Part shown: piece after piece, positions 49,894 through 57,645 of the stretch
How positions within the stretch are numbered: the first letter of the stretch is position 1
Layout: the number at the start of each line of letters is the position of its first letter
Assembly: GCA_000703065.1 (NCBI GenBank)
Contig: JNLK01000001.1
Span: 2,316,001-2,380,000, forward strand
DNA length: 64,000 nt
Direction: 5' to 3'
Origin: Lachnospiraceae bacterium AC2029
GTDB taxonomy: Bacteria; Bacillota; Clostridia; Lachnospirales; Lachnospiraceae
The notes under the pieces: model-generated
The model's input: the letters and a program-made list of their open reading frames with translations, nothing else
What the model was told of the DNA's origin: nothing
Databases searched by the model: none
Made by a program: the position numbers and the translations under genes

Positions 49894-50610
49894 ATGGAAG
49901 AGTGGAAGATCGGGCCGGAAACCTATACCTCGAGATTTTTTCTCGGATCGGGAAAGACAGCCCATTATACAAAGGAACTCATCGACTCGGCGATTCAGCG
50001 GGCCGGTGCGGAAATGATCTCCGTAGCGGTGAAGACTCTGGATACGGAAGACAGTCCGCTGGATATGATTCCGGAGGGGATTCGGATCCTGCCGAATACG
50101 CTTGGTGCGCATTCCGTGGAGGATGCGGTAAATATGGCGCATATCGCCAGAGAACGGGGACTCAGTAACCGGATCAAGATCGAGATCATGACGGACAGCC
50201 GGTATTTTCTGCCGGATCCGCATGCGACCGTGGAAGCCACGGAGATCCTGGCAAAGGAAGGGTTCCTGGTGTTCCCTTATTTCTATCCGGAGCTTCGGAC
50301 CGCCAAGCAGCTGGTGAAGGCGGGGGCTGCAGCACTGATGCCGCTGGCTTCTCCCAGTGGGTCCAACAAGGGATTGCAGACAAGGGATTTTATCAAGGAG
50401 CTGATCCGTGTGATCGATCTGCCGGTCATCGTGGATGCCGGTATCGGATATCCCTCCCAGGCCTGCGAGGCCATGGAGCTGGGCTGCGCCGGCGTTATGG
50501 CAAATACGGCGCTGGCCACGGCGGAGGACCTGGGGCTGATGGCGGAAGCGTTCCGGCTGGCGACCGAGGCGGGGCATGCCGGATATCTCAGCCATCGAAG
50601 AAATGCATGA
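49894..50610 (+). CDS. thiG: Thiazole synthase
   Basis: ThiG joins deoxyxylulose phosphate, ThiS-thiocarboxylate sulfur and dehydroglycine to make the thiazole of thiamine. The 238-residue TIM barrel shows SRFFLGSGKTAHY, AEMISVAVKT, LPNTLGAHSVEDAV, the Schiff-base Lys region NRIKIEIMTDSRYFLPD, ALMPLASPSGSNKGL and VIVDAGIGYPSQACEAMELG. CAGGAGAAGGCGTT precedes the ATG. None of thiS, thiF, thiH, thiE or thiC is in the window and no TPP riboswitch is visible upstream, so this copy is separated from the rest of the pathway. Confidence 0.9.
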   Translation: MEEWKIGPETYTSRFFLGSGKTAHYTKELIDSAIQRAGAEMISVAVKTLDTEDSPLDMIPEGIRILPNTLGAHSVEDAVNMAHIARERGLSNRIKIEIMTDSRYFLPDPHATVEATEILAKEGFLVFPYFYPELRTAKQLVKAGAAALMPLASPSGSNKGLQTRDFIKELIRVIDLPVIVDAGIGYPSQACEAMELGCAGVMANTALATAEDLGLMAEAFRLATEAGHAGYLSHRRNA

Positions 50611-50625
50611 ACAGGTAAATAAAAC

Positions 50626-50659
50626 GCCGCAGGAAGCGGGGCATATGCCCCCTTGCGGC
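50626..50659 (+). other. Hairpin between thiG and map
   Basis: GCCGCA (50626-50631) and TGCGGC (50654-50659) enclose a second stem GGGGC/GCCCC with loop ATAT. No U-run follows, so it may be a weak terminator or an mRNA-processing point. Confidence 0.45.
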
Positions 50660-50732
50660 AGGATAAATGAGCAAAGGCTTTGCGCATGATAGGGGAGTAT
50701 CGGAGCAAAGAACAGTTCAGGAGGAAGAAGAA

Positions 50733-51605
50733 ATGATTAAGATCGGAAGAAATGATCCGTGCTGGTGTGGTAGCGGCCGGAAGTACAAGCAGTGCCACGA
50801 GGAGTTTGATCATAAGATCGAGCTTATACGGAAGCAGGGGCATCTGGTACCGGATCATAAGCTGATCAAGACACCGGAACAGATCGCAAAGATCAAAGAA
50901 AGTGCAAAGGTAAATGTGGCAGTTCTTGACGCGGTTGCGGAGAAGATCTGCATCGGCATGAGCACGGAGGATATCGACCGGATCGTTGCCGAGGAAACAG
51001 CAAAGTACGGTGCGATACCGGCACCGCTGAATTATGAAGGATTCCCGAAGAGTGTCTGTACGTCGGTCAATGACGCGGTATGTCACGGGATCCCTTCGCC
51101 GGACGAGATCCTGCAGGACGGAGATATCATCAACGTGGACTGTTCCACGATCCTGGACGGATATTTCTCGGATTCCTCACGGATGTTCCTTCTGGGAAAT
51201 GTGTCCGAGGAAAACCGGAAGCTGGTAGAGGTGGTCCGGGAGAGCGTATATAAGGGACTGGAAGAGGTGAAGCCCTGGGGCTTCCTGGGAGATATGGGAC
51301 AGGCGGTCCACGATCATATCAAGGCGAACGGATATTCCGTGGTCCGTGAGATCGGAGGACACGGCGTCGGTCTGGAGTTCCATGAGGATCCCTGGGTCGG
51401 CTACACCACGAAGAGGGGAACCGATATGCTTCTGGTTCCCGGAATGATGTTTACGATCGAACCCATGGTAAATATGGGGAAGCCGGAGATCTTTGTAGAC
51501 GCGGACAATGACTGGACGGTCTATACGGAGGACGGCTCCATGTCCGCACAGTGGGAGATCCAGGTGCTTGTGACCGAGGACGGGAACGAGGTGATCTCCT
51601 GGTAG
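50733..51605 (+). CDS. map: Type I methionine aminopeptidase with N-terminal SEC-C zinc motif
   Basis: Removes the initiator methionine from new proteins. The 290-residue protein has an N-terminal SEC-C motif (CWCGSGRKYKQCH, about residues 10-22) that probably helps ribosome or substrate contact, followed by the pita-bread catalytic domain. The metal ligands are all visible: Asp in NVDCSTILDG and DGYFSDSS, His in GGHGVGLEFHE, Glu in FTIEPMVNMG and Glu in QWEIQVLV. The ATG at 50733 is preferred because AGGAGGAAGAAGAA is directly upstream. Map is usually with ribosomal genes; this stand-alone SEC-C form is a common second copy in clostridia. Confidence 0.94.
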   Translation: MIKIGRNDPCWCGSGRKYKQCHEEFDHKIELIRKQGHLVPDHKLIKTPEQIAKIKESAKVNVAVLDAVAEKICIGMSTEDIDRIVAEETAKYGAIPAPLNYEGFPKSVCTSVNDAVCHGIPSPDEILQDGDIINVDCSTILDGYFSDSSRMFLLGNVSEENRKLVEVVRESVYKGLEEVKPWGFLGDMGQAVHDHIKANGYSVVREIGGHGVGLEFHEDPWVGYTTKRGTDMLLVPGMMFTIEPMVNMGKPEIFVDADNDWTVYTEDGSMSAQWEIQVLVTEDGNEVISW

Positions 51606-51707
51606 GATCCGTTCCGAAGCGGGACATTTGCTTTCCGTGAAGAATTACCGGGCATTTTCGTGCCGTGAGGACGGACCGACTTCGGTACGATGGGATCCGG
51701 AAGGACA

Positions 51708-51793
51708 CAAAAAGGGGACGGTTCCCGTATTTCAGCCGGCGATCGAGTGTAGCACCTGAACGCTGACAAATACACGGGAACCGTCCCCCTTTG
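51708..51793. repeat. REP-like palindromic element, copy 3
   Basis: CAAAAAGGGGACGGTTCCCG (51708-51727) continuing ATTT faces AAATACACGGGAACCGTCCC (51768-51787) continuing CCTTTG. The arms are about 24 bp with small bulges around a 40-base centre. It shares the GGGGACGGTTC core with copy 2. It lies between convergent map and HD-GYP genes. Confidence 0.85.
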
Positions 51794-51840
51794 CTGATCG
51801 GTTCGCCCGAAGAACTCCGGTAACCGATGACCGGTCCGGA

Positions 51841-53103
51841 TCAGTTTGCCCGAAGGATCTCGGTAACCGACGGCTGGTCGGACAGATGATAGAAGCGGAA
51901 GACGATATTGATATCCTGGACGATGGAATTGTCCAGCTCTCCGTTCACAGCCATCTCCTGCATGATCTCAATGGTTTTCTGATGCGAGAAACCATCCTTG
52001 TAAGGACGTTCCTCCGTCAGAGCCTGATAGATATCCACGCAGGTCATGACCCGCTCCTCCTGGGTCAGATCCTTGGCGGAAAGACCGAAGGGATAGCCCT
52101 TGCCGTTCAGCTTCTCATGGTGATGGGAAGCCCAGGTGGTGATATCGCTCATGCCCTTCAGATTCTTCAGGATCTCATGGGTATAGAAGGCGTGGTTCTT
52201 CATGACCAGGTATTCCTCGTCCGTGAGACGCGCCGGTTTCTTCAGAATGGAGTTGTTGATCATCAGCTTGCCGATATCATGCAGAGCACCCGCCAGATAG
52301 TAGCGCATGGTCTTCTCCTGATTGTAGTTGTAATGAATCGCCATGATCTCGGCCTTGCTGGCAACACCCAGAGAGTGTTTACAGGTATAATGAGATTTGA
52401 AATCGATGATCCGGGCAAGCAGGGTTGCCAGGTTATGAACCTCCTGAGGCGTGTATTCATCCTCATGATGCTTGATGGAGGAACGAAGGAAGCCGTCGAT
52501 GTTGTCGAAGGCGAAAACCTTCATGTGCTTTTTCTTGAAATAGGAACAGAAGGGTACGGTTACCTCTGTTGAGAACAGAGTGCCCGTATTGGCGCGGACA
52601 TAATCCAGGATCGCCTGGTAATTCTCATTGCTCTGATCCAACAGATTGAAATGTGTGTCGATCATATCACCCATATGAATGATCTGGGCCTTGATCGGTG
52701 TCCGCTGGCTGAGTCTGTGAAAAGGACCGGAGCCGTCTGCATTTTCATGATGAAGCAGGATCACATCCCGGTTGTTGGTGCGGAACGGAAGCAGCTTTGT
52801 ATTGATCTCACCGATGGTACAGTGACGGATCATGAAATCCGTGGGACTGTAAGCACGTCCGCCGTTATATTTTTTGTACTCGATCTCTTCCTGGTTGAAT
52901 TCGGTCAGTGCATTATCATGTAAAATGGAATAAGCCGCAATATCAATCAACTCATTATCGGTGAGGCCAACGGCTTTGCCGGCGAGGATTGACAGTGCAG
53001 CGATTCGCTTGGAGTGTCCGGGGGTCACACCCAGGAACTCATACTCTGCGGCATCAAGACCGAGAGAAGCGGCATATAAGACTTCATTCAAATTGATCTT
53101 CAT
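51841..53103 (-). CDS. HD-GYP domain protein (cyclic-di-GMP phosphodiesterase-like)
   Basis: A 420-residue cytosolic protein with two HD-like domains. The N-terminal one (about 20-200) keeps GHSKRIAAL, SILHDNALTE and LLHHENADGSGPF. The C-terminal one (about 235-400) is a canonical HD-GYP: KHSLGVASKAEIMA, AGALHDIGKLMI, KNHAFYTHEIL, HHEKLNGKGYPFGL and VDIYQALTEERPYK. HD-GYP proteins degrade c-di-GMP or related dinucleotides using bound metals. No receiver or membrane domain is present, so the input signal may come through the first HD domain. The start has a weak upstream AGGAC. Confidence 0.92.
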   Translation of the reverse strand: MKINLNEVLYAASLGLDAAEYEFLGVTPGHSKRIAALSILAGKAVGLTDNELIDIAAYSILHDNALTEFNQEEIEYKKYNGGRAYSPTDFMIRHCTIGEINTKLLPFRTNNRDVILLHHENADGSGPFHRLSQRTPIKAQIIHMGDMIDTHFNLLDQSNENYQAILDYVRANTGTLFSTEVTVPFCSYFKKKHMKVFAFDNIDGFLRSSIKHHEDEYTPQEVHNLATLLARIIDFKSHYTCKHSLGVASKAEIMAIHYNYNQEKTMRYYLAGALHDIGKLMINNSILKKPARLTDEEYLVMKNHAFYTHEILKNLKGMSDITTWASHHHEKLNGKGYPFGLSAKDLTQEERVMTCVDIYQALTEERPYKDGFSHQKTIEIMQEMAVNGELDNSIVQDINIVFRFYHLSDQPSVTEILRAN

Positions 53104-53197
53104 GAGAAAAAGTCCTGTATAAGCACTTGATTTTTACATACTGATTCACATTTTATGATACCTCAGTTTGGGGAAACTGTAAAGAGAGTTTTTGTTT

Positions 53198-54742
53198 ATG
53201 AAAGAGGAAAAACTGCCGAAAAATCATACCTATATCTGCATTGATCTGAAGTCCTTCTACGCCTCTGTGGAGTGCGTGGAACGGGGGCTGGATCCGCTTG
53301 GAACAAACCTTGTGGTGGCTGATCCGACCCGGACGGAGAAGACCATCTGTCTGGCCGTTACCCCGTCGCTGAAGGCCTTCGGGATCCCGGGACGTGCCCG
53401 GCTTTTTGAGGTGGTGGAGAAGGTGCGTCAGGTGAATGACCGGAGGAGGAAGGCCCTGGGTGGCGGAAGCTTCACCGGCAGCAGTGCGGATGCGGCGGAG
53501 CTGAAAGCACACCCGGAGCTGGAGCTGGACTACATCGTGGCACCTCCCCGGATGCGGCGTTACATGGAACAGAGCGGGAAGATCTACAGTATATACCTGC
53601 AGTATGTGGCGCCGGAGGACATTTTCGCGTATTCTGTGGATGAGGTCTTCATGGATGTGACCGCATATCTTCGGACCTATAAAATGACGGCCCACCAGCT
53701 GACCATCCGGATGATCCGGGATGTGCTCCGGCAGACGGGGATCACCGCCACGGCGGGGATCGGGACAAACCCGTATCTGGCCAAGATCGCCATGGACATT
53801 GTGGCCAAGCATATGCCGGCGGATGAGGACGGGGTGCGCATCGCGGAGCTGGATGAAATGAGTTACCGCAGACTGCTCTGGACCCATCGCCCGCTGACGG
53901 ATTTCTGGCGGGTGGGACCTGCCTATGCAAGGAAGCTGCAGGCGCGGGGACTCTACACCATGGGTGATATCGCAAGGTGTTCCCTGGAAAATGAAGACCT
54001 GCTGTATCATTTGTTCGGAGTCAACGCCGAGCTGCTGATCGACCATGCCTGGGGTTATGAGCCCGCAACCATGTCCGAGATCAAAAGCTACCGGCCGAAG
54101 ATGCATTCTCTCTCCTCGGGACAGGTGCTTTCCACACCCTATATGGCGGAGAAGGCCCGGCTGATCGTCCATGAGATGACGGACCTTCTGGTGCTGGACC
54201 TGGTGGAGAAGGGGCTGGTGACGAATCAGATGGTCCTTACGGTATGCTATGACACGGAGAACATTTCCAAGGAGAAGAACGCCGAAGAATACCGGGGAGA
54301 GGTCAAGAAGGACTTCTACGGCCGGCTGGCGCCGAAGAATGCGCACGGCTCGGCGAACCTGTCGGGCTATACCTCCTCAAGTCGGGAGATCATTTCGGAA
54401 ATGCTGTCGCTCTACGACCGGATCGTGAACCCGGATCTTACCGTGCGGAGGATCTACGTGGTGGCAAACCATGTGCTTCCGGAACAGGATGCACCGAAGG
54501 AGGAAGAGGCAGAGACCGGAAGACAGCTGGATCTTTTCTCGGATTTCACCGCGGAGGGAAAGGCAGAGCAGGAACAGAAGGAGAAGGAAGCGGAGGAACG
54601 CCGGCGCGAGAAGAACATGCAGAAGGCGATCCTGGATATACAGAAGAAGTACGGAAAGAACGCCCTGCTGAAGGGCATGAACCTGGAGGAGGGAGCCACG
54701 ACCATGGAACGAAACCGCCAGGTAGGAGGGCATAAATCCTGA
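53198..54742 (+). CDS. Y-family DNA polymerase (UmuC/DinB-like)
   Basis: An error-prone translesion polymerase of about 514 residues, longer than DinB (about 350) and closer to UmuC/UvrX-type Firmicutes enzymes. Motifs: the catalytic IDLKSFYASVECVERG, the second acidic site YSVDEVFMDVTAY, GIGTNPYLAKIAMD, and FWRVGPAYARKL in the thumb (HhH). A clamp-binding motif GRQLDLFSDF lies near residue 446. The last ~60 residues are a charged helix. The ATG at 53198 follows AAAGAGAG by about 10 bases; TTG at 53192 is an alternative. It is followed by a YolD-like gene and lon. Confidence 0.92.
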   Translation: MKEEKLPKNHTYICIDLKSFYASVECVERGLDPLGTNLVVADPTRTEKTICLAVTPSLKAFGIPGRARLFEVVEKVRQVNDRRRKALGGGSFTGSSADAAELKAHPELELDYIVAPPRMRRYMEQSGKIYSIYLQYVAPEDIFAYSVDEVFMDVTAYLRTYKMTAHQLTIRMIRDVLRQTGITATAGIGTNPYLAKIAMDIVAKHMPADEDGVRIAELDEMSYRRLLWTHRPLTDFWRVGPAYARKLQARGLYTMGDIARCSLENEDLLYHLFGVNAELLIDHAWGYEPATMSEIKSYRPKMHSLSSGQVLSTPYMAEKARLIVHEMTDLLVLDLVEKGLVTNQMVLTVCYDTENISKEKNAEEYRGEVKKDFYGRLAPKNAHGSANLSGYTSSSREIISEMLSLYDRIVNPDLTVRRIYVVANHVLPEQDAPKEEEAETGRQLDLFSDFTAEGKAEQEQKEKEAEERRREKNMQKAILDIQKKYGKNALLKGMNLEEGATTMERNRQVGGHKS

Positions 54743-54815
54743 CGCTGGCGAAGCGGGGGGAGCGCGCGGACCGAACGCGGGCGAGAAGGTCCGATCCGTA
54801 CAAATGGGAGGAACT

Positions 54816-55064
54816 ATGAAGGAGAACGAACAGCTTCACTGGCATCACGTAGTCGGTATGACCGGGGAGGAAAGCGCCCGGGCGGTCCGTGAAGCCGAGG
54901 AGAGATACGGCGATATCATCGATCTGGAACACCCGGAACCGAAGAACCATCCCCGCATGAGCGGCGAGGCGCGGGCGGCCCAGTTTGCGCCCTTTGCAGC
55001 CTTGACAGGATATGATAAAGTAGTAGATGAAACGGTAGAACAGGTGAAGGAGGACTATCTATGA
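54816..55064 (+). CDS. YolD-like protein
   Basis: An 82-residue protein of the YolD family, whose genes typically accompany Y-family polymerase genes; in Bacillus phage SP-beta yolD and uvrX are an SOS operon. The family core is HPRMSGEARAAQFAPFAALTGYD, followed by a short acidic tail. GGGAGGAACT precedes the ATG at 54816. The stop overlaps the lon start by 4 bases (ATGA). It presumably acts on the polymerase, but how is not known. No clear LexA or DinR box was spotted upstream of the polymerase. Confidence 0.85.
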   Translation: MKENEQLHWHHVVGMTGEESARAVREAEERYGDIIDLEHPEPKNHPRMSGEARAAQFAPFAALTGYDKVVDETVEQVKEDYL

Positions 55065-57364
55065 TAGCAATTCCGATTCATGAAACAATATTGCTTCCCG
55101 ATGTCACATTTTTCTTTAAGAAAGAGACCTTCGAGGAGTGGGAGGTGGAGACGCTTTCCGCCGGAGATGAGATCGTGTTCGCTTTTTTGAAGGATGAGCC
55201 GGATTACGGCGACAGCCCGGCGGCCGAACCGGAGAAGCCGGAGGACCTGATGGAGCTGATCTATCCGGTGGGCGTACGTGCACGTCTGGAAGCTATCGAT
55301 AACGAAGGAAATCTGAAGATCCGCACCCGGAACCGGGTGGATATCCTGAGTCTCACTGAGACGGAGGAGGGGATCGTTGAGGCGGAGGTGGTTGAGCGTC
55401 CGGAGGTCCAGGATCTGGACGAAGAGGAACAGAACAGCCGGTTTGAGCGGATCCGCAAGGACTATCTGAATTTCGTGAAAATGTACCAGTGGGGCCTTTG
55501 GGCCCGGGGCTTCATCCTGCAGTGGAAGAATATCTACGAGCTGGTCTGCACCATGGCACCCTATTTCAGTATCACCTGGGATGAGAAGGTAGCCATTCTC
55601 GCAGAGGACCGGGTGTCCGAGCGGTATCGTCTGATCGAGCAGGCAGCCTATGAATTTATCGAGATGGCGAAGGTCCACAACGAAGCCGAGGACCGTCAGC
55701 AGAAGGAAAATGAGAGTATCTACAGGGAAAATGCCCTGAAGAAGCAGATTGAGATCCTGCAGAGCGAGCTGGATGAAATGCATCCGGAGAACATTTCCGA
55801 TGTGCGCCAGTTCCAGAAGAAGATCGAGGAGTCCGGCATGAACGACATCGCCCGCAAGGAGGCGGAGAAGGTTCTGAACCGGATGAAGCAGGAGGGACAG
55901 AACGGACATGAGTACGGAATGCTGTACGATTATCTGGATTTTGTGACAACCCTTTGCTGGAAGAAGCCGGAAATGTCGGAGATCGATCTTAACCATGCGG
56001 AGGAGGTCCTGAATGCGGATCATTACGGTCTGAAGAAGGTGAAGGAACGGATCCTTCAGCAGCTGGCGGTGATGGCACTCCGGAAGCAGCAGTCCGGCTC
56101 CATCCTGCTTTTTGTAGGTGCACCGGGTACCGGTAAGACCAGTATCGGTCAGAGCATCGCCAAGGCACTGGGACGTGAATATGTCCGCATCAGCCTGGGC
56201 GGCATCCGGGACGAGGCTGAGATCCGCGGTCATCGCAGAACCTATATCGGAGCCATGCCCGGTCGGATCATGGAGGGCGTGAAGCGCTCCGGTGTGTCCA
56301 ATCCGGTCATCGTTCTGGACGAGGTGGATAAGCTGGCGAAGGACTATGGCGGAGACCCCGCAAGCGCCCTGCTGGAGGTGCTGGATCCCGAGCAGAATTT
56401 CAGCTTCACCGACCATTATATGAATGTACCCTATGATCTTTCCAACGTGCTCTTCGTCTGCACGGCGAATCAGATTGATACGATCCCGGAGCCGCTTTTG
56501 AACCGCATGGAGCTGATCGAGTTCCCCGGTTATACGGAGCTGGAGAAGGAAAGCATAGCGAAGAAGCATCTGATCCCCCGGGCTTACGAGGCGATGGGGA
56601 TCAGGAAGAGTCAGCTGAGAATATCGGATCCGGCGATCCGGAAGGTGATCGCGGAATACACCATGGAATCCGGAGTCCGTGGCCTGAAGAAGCGCGTGGA
56701 GGGCATCTGCCGTCATGCGGCAGTCCGTCTGGTGAAGGGAGAGAAGAAGCTTTCTGTAACCCCGGCAAATCTGAAGGAATATGTGGACGGACGCGGTCTG
56801 CACCGCGACAAGGTGGAGAAGAAGGCGGTTGCCGGTATCGTGACCGGACTTGCCTGGACGGCTGCCGGCGGTGAGATCCTTTATATCGAAACCAAGAAGG
56901 TCAGCGGAAGCGGGCAGGTGATCATCACCGGTCAGCTGGGAGATGTGATGAAGGAATCCGTATCCATCGCACTGTCCCTGGTGAAGGAACGTTTCCCGAA
57001 GGAAACGGCCGAACTCTCCAAGTATGACCTGCACATCCATGTGCCCGAGGGCGCGGTCCCGAAGGACGGACCCTCTGCCGGGATCACCATTACCACGGCA
57101 CTTTCCTCACTCTTCACCGGGAAGAAGGTGGCTCCCACCATCGCCATGACGGGCGAGGTGTCCCTCCGCGGCGGAGTTATGCCCATCGGAGGACTTCCCG
57201 AGAAACTGATGGCGGCAGTCCGGGCCGGTGTGAAGACCGTGCTCATCCCGAAGGAAAATGTCGAGGATCTGGAGGATGTGGCGGAAGAGGTGAAGAAGTC
57301 GCTTGAGATCAAAGCGGTATCCAGTGTCGCAGAGGTTCTGAAGTATACATCCATCAGCGATTGA
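55061..57364 (+). CDS. lon: ATP-dependent Lon protease
   Basis: A 767-residue Lon. The N-terminal substrate domain (about 1-200) begins IPIHETILLPDVTFFFKKE. The coiled coil includes ALKKQIEILQSELDEMHPE. The AAA+ domain has Walker A FVGAPGTGKTSIG, Walker B VIVLDEVDKLAKDY, sensor VCTANQIDTIP and arginine-finger GVRGLKKRVEGICR. The serine-lysine dyad is in VPKDGPSAGITI and GGLPEKLMAAVRAG. It is slightly divergent from standard Lon (TVLIPKENVEDL is normal, the N-terminus is atypical). It overlaps the YolD gene by 4 bases, so production is tied to the translesion polymerase operon. A terminator follows at 57486. Confidence 0.95.
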   Translation: MIAIPIHETILLPDVTFFFKKETFEEWEVETLSAGDEIVFAFLKDEPDYGDSPAAEPEKPEDLMELIYPVGVRARLEAIDNEGNLKIRTRNRVDILSLTETEEGIVEAEVVERPEVQDLDEEEQNSRFERIRKDYLNFVKMYQWGLWARGFILQWKNIYELVCTMAPYFSITWDEKVAILAEDRVSERYRLIEQAAYEFIEMAKVHNEAEDRQQKENESIYRENALKKQIEILQSELDEMHPENISDVRQFQKKIEESGMNDIARKEAEKVLNRMKQEGQNGHEYGMLYDYLDFVTTLCWKKPEMSEIDLNHAEEVLNADHYGLKKVKERILQQLAVMALRKQQSGSILLFVGAPGTGKTSIGQSIAKALGREYVRISLGGIRDEAEIRGHRRTYIGAMPGRIMEGVKRSGVSNPVIVLDEVDKLAKDYGGDPASALLEVLDPEQNFSFTDHYMNVPYDLSNVLFVCTANQIDTIPEPLLNRMELIEFPGYTELEKESIAKKHLIPRAYEAMGIRKSQLRISDPAIRKVIAEYTMESGVRGLKKRVEGICRHAAVRLVKGEKKLSVTPANLKEYVDGRGLHRDKVEKKAVAGIVTGLAWTAAGGEILYIETKKVSGSGQVIITGQLGDVMKESVSIALSLVKERFPKETAELSKYDLHIHVPEGAVPKDGPSAGITITTALSSLFTGKKVAPTIAMTGEVSLRGGVMPIGGLPEKLMAAVRAGVKTVLIPKENVEDLEDVAEEVKKSLEIKAVSSVAEVLKYTSISD

Positions 57365-57485
57365 CGTATGTGTCGGTCTTCCGGACAGCAGTGTTATGAC
57401 AGTAGCGTTGTTCCGATGACTTCAGACTGAAGCATCACGGGGATAAATATGTAACAAAATATATCATAAGAGCAATGGACGGAAT

Positions 57486-57535
57486 CGGCGGAAACTCCAA
57501 TAAAAATGCAAGTTTCCGCCGGTTTCTTCATTTTT
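57486..57535 (+). terminator. Intrinsic terminator after lon
   Basis: CGGCGGAAACT (57486-57496) pairs perfectly with AGTTTCCGCCG (57511-57521); then GTTTCTTCATTTTT. Confidence 0.85.
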
Positions 57536-57567
57536 GCATCGGGATCATTTTCTGCAATTTTCCGTCG

Positions 57568-57593
57568 ATTCCGGGAGCGTTCGGTGGTATAAT
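57568..57593 (+). promoter_or_regulatory. Extended -10 promoter of the giant repeat protein gene
   Basis: TATAAT at 57588-57593 is preceded by TGG, an extended -10; the -35 (TCGATT, 57565-57570, 17-base spacer) is weak. It lies 52 bases before the ATG. Confidence 0.6.
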
Positions 57594-57645
57594 AGATTCA
57601 TATTGATTCCGGCAGCGGGCCGGAGAAAAATGGAGGAGGTTAAGT

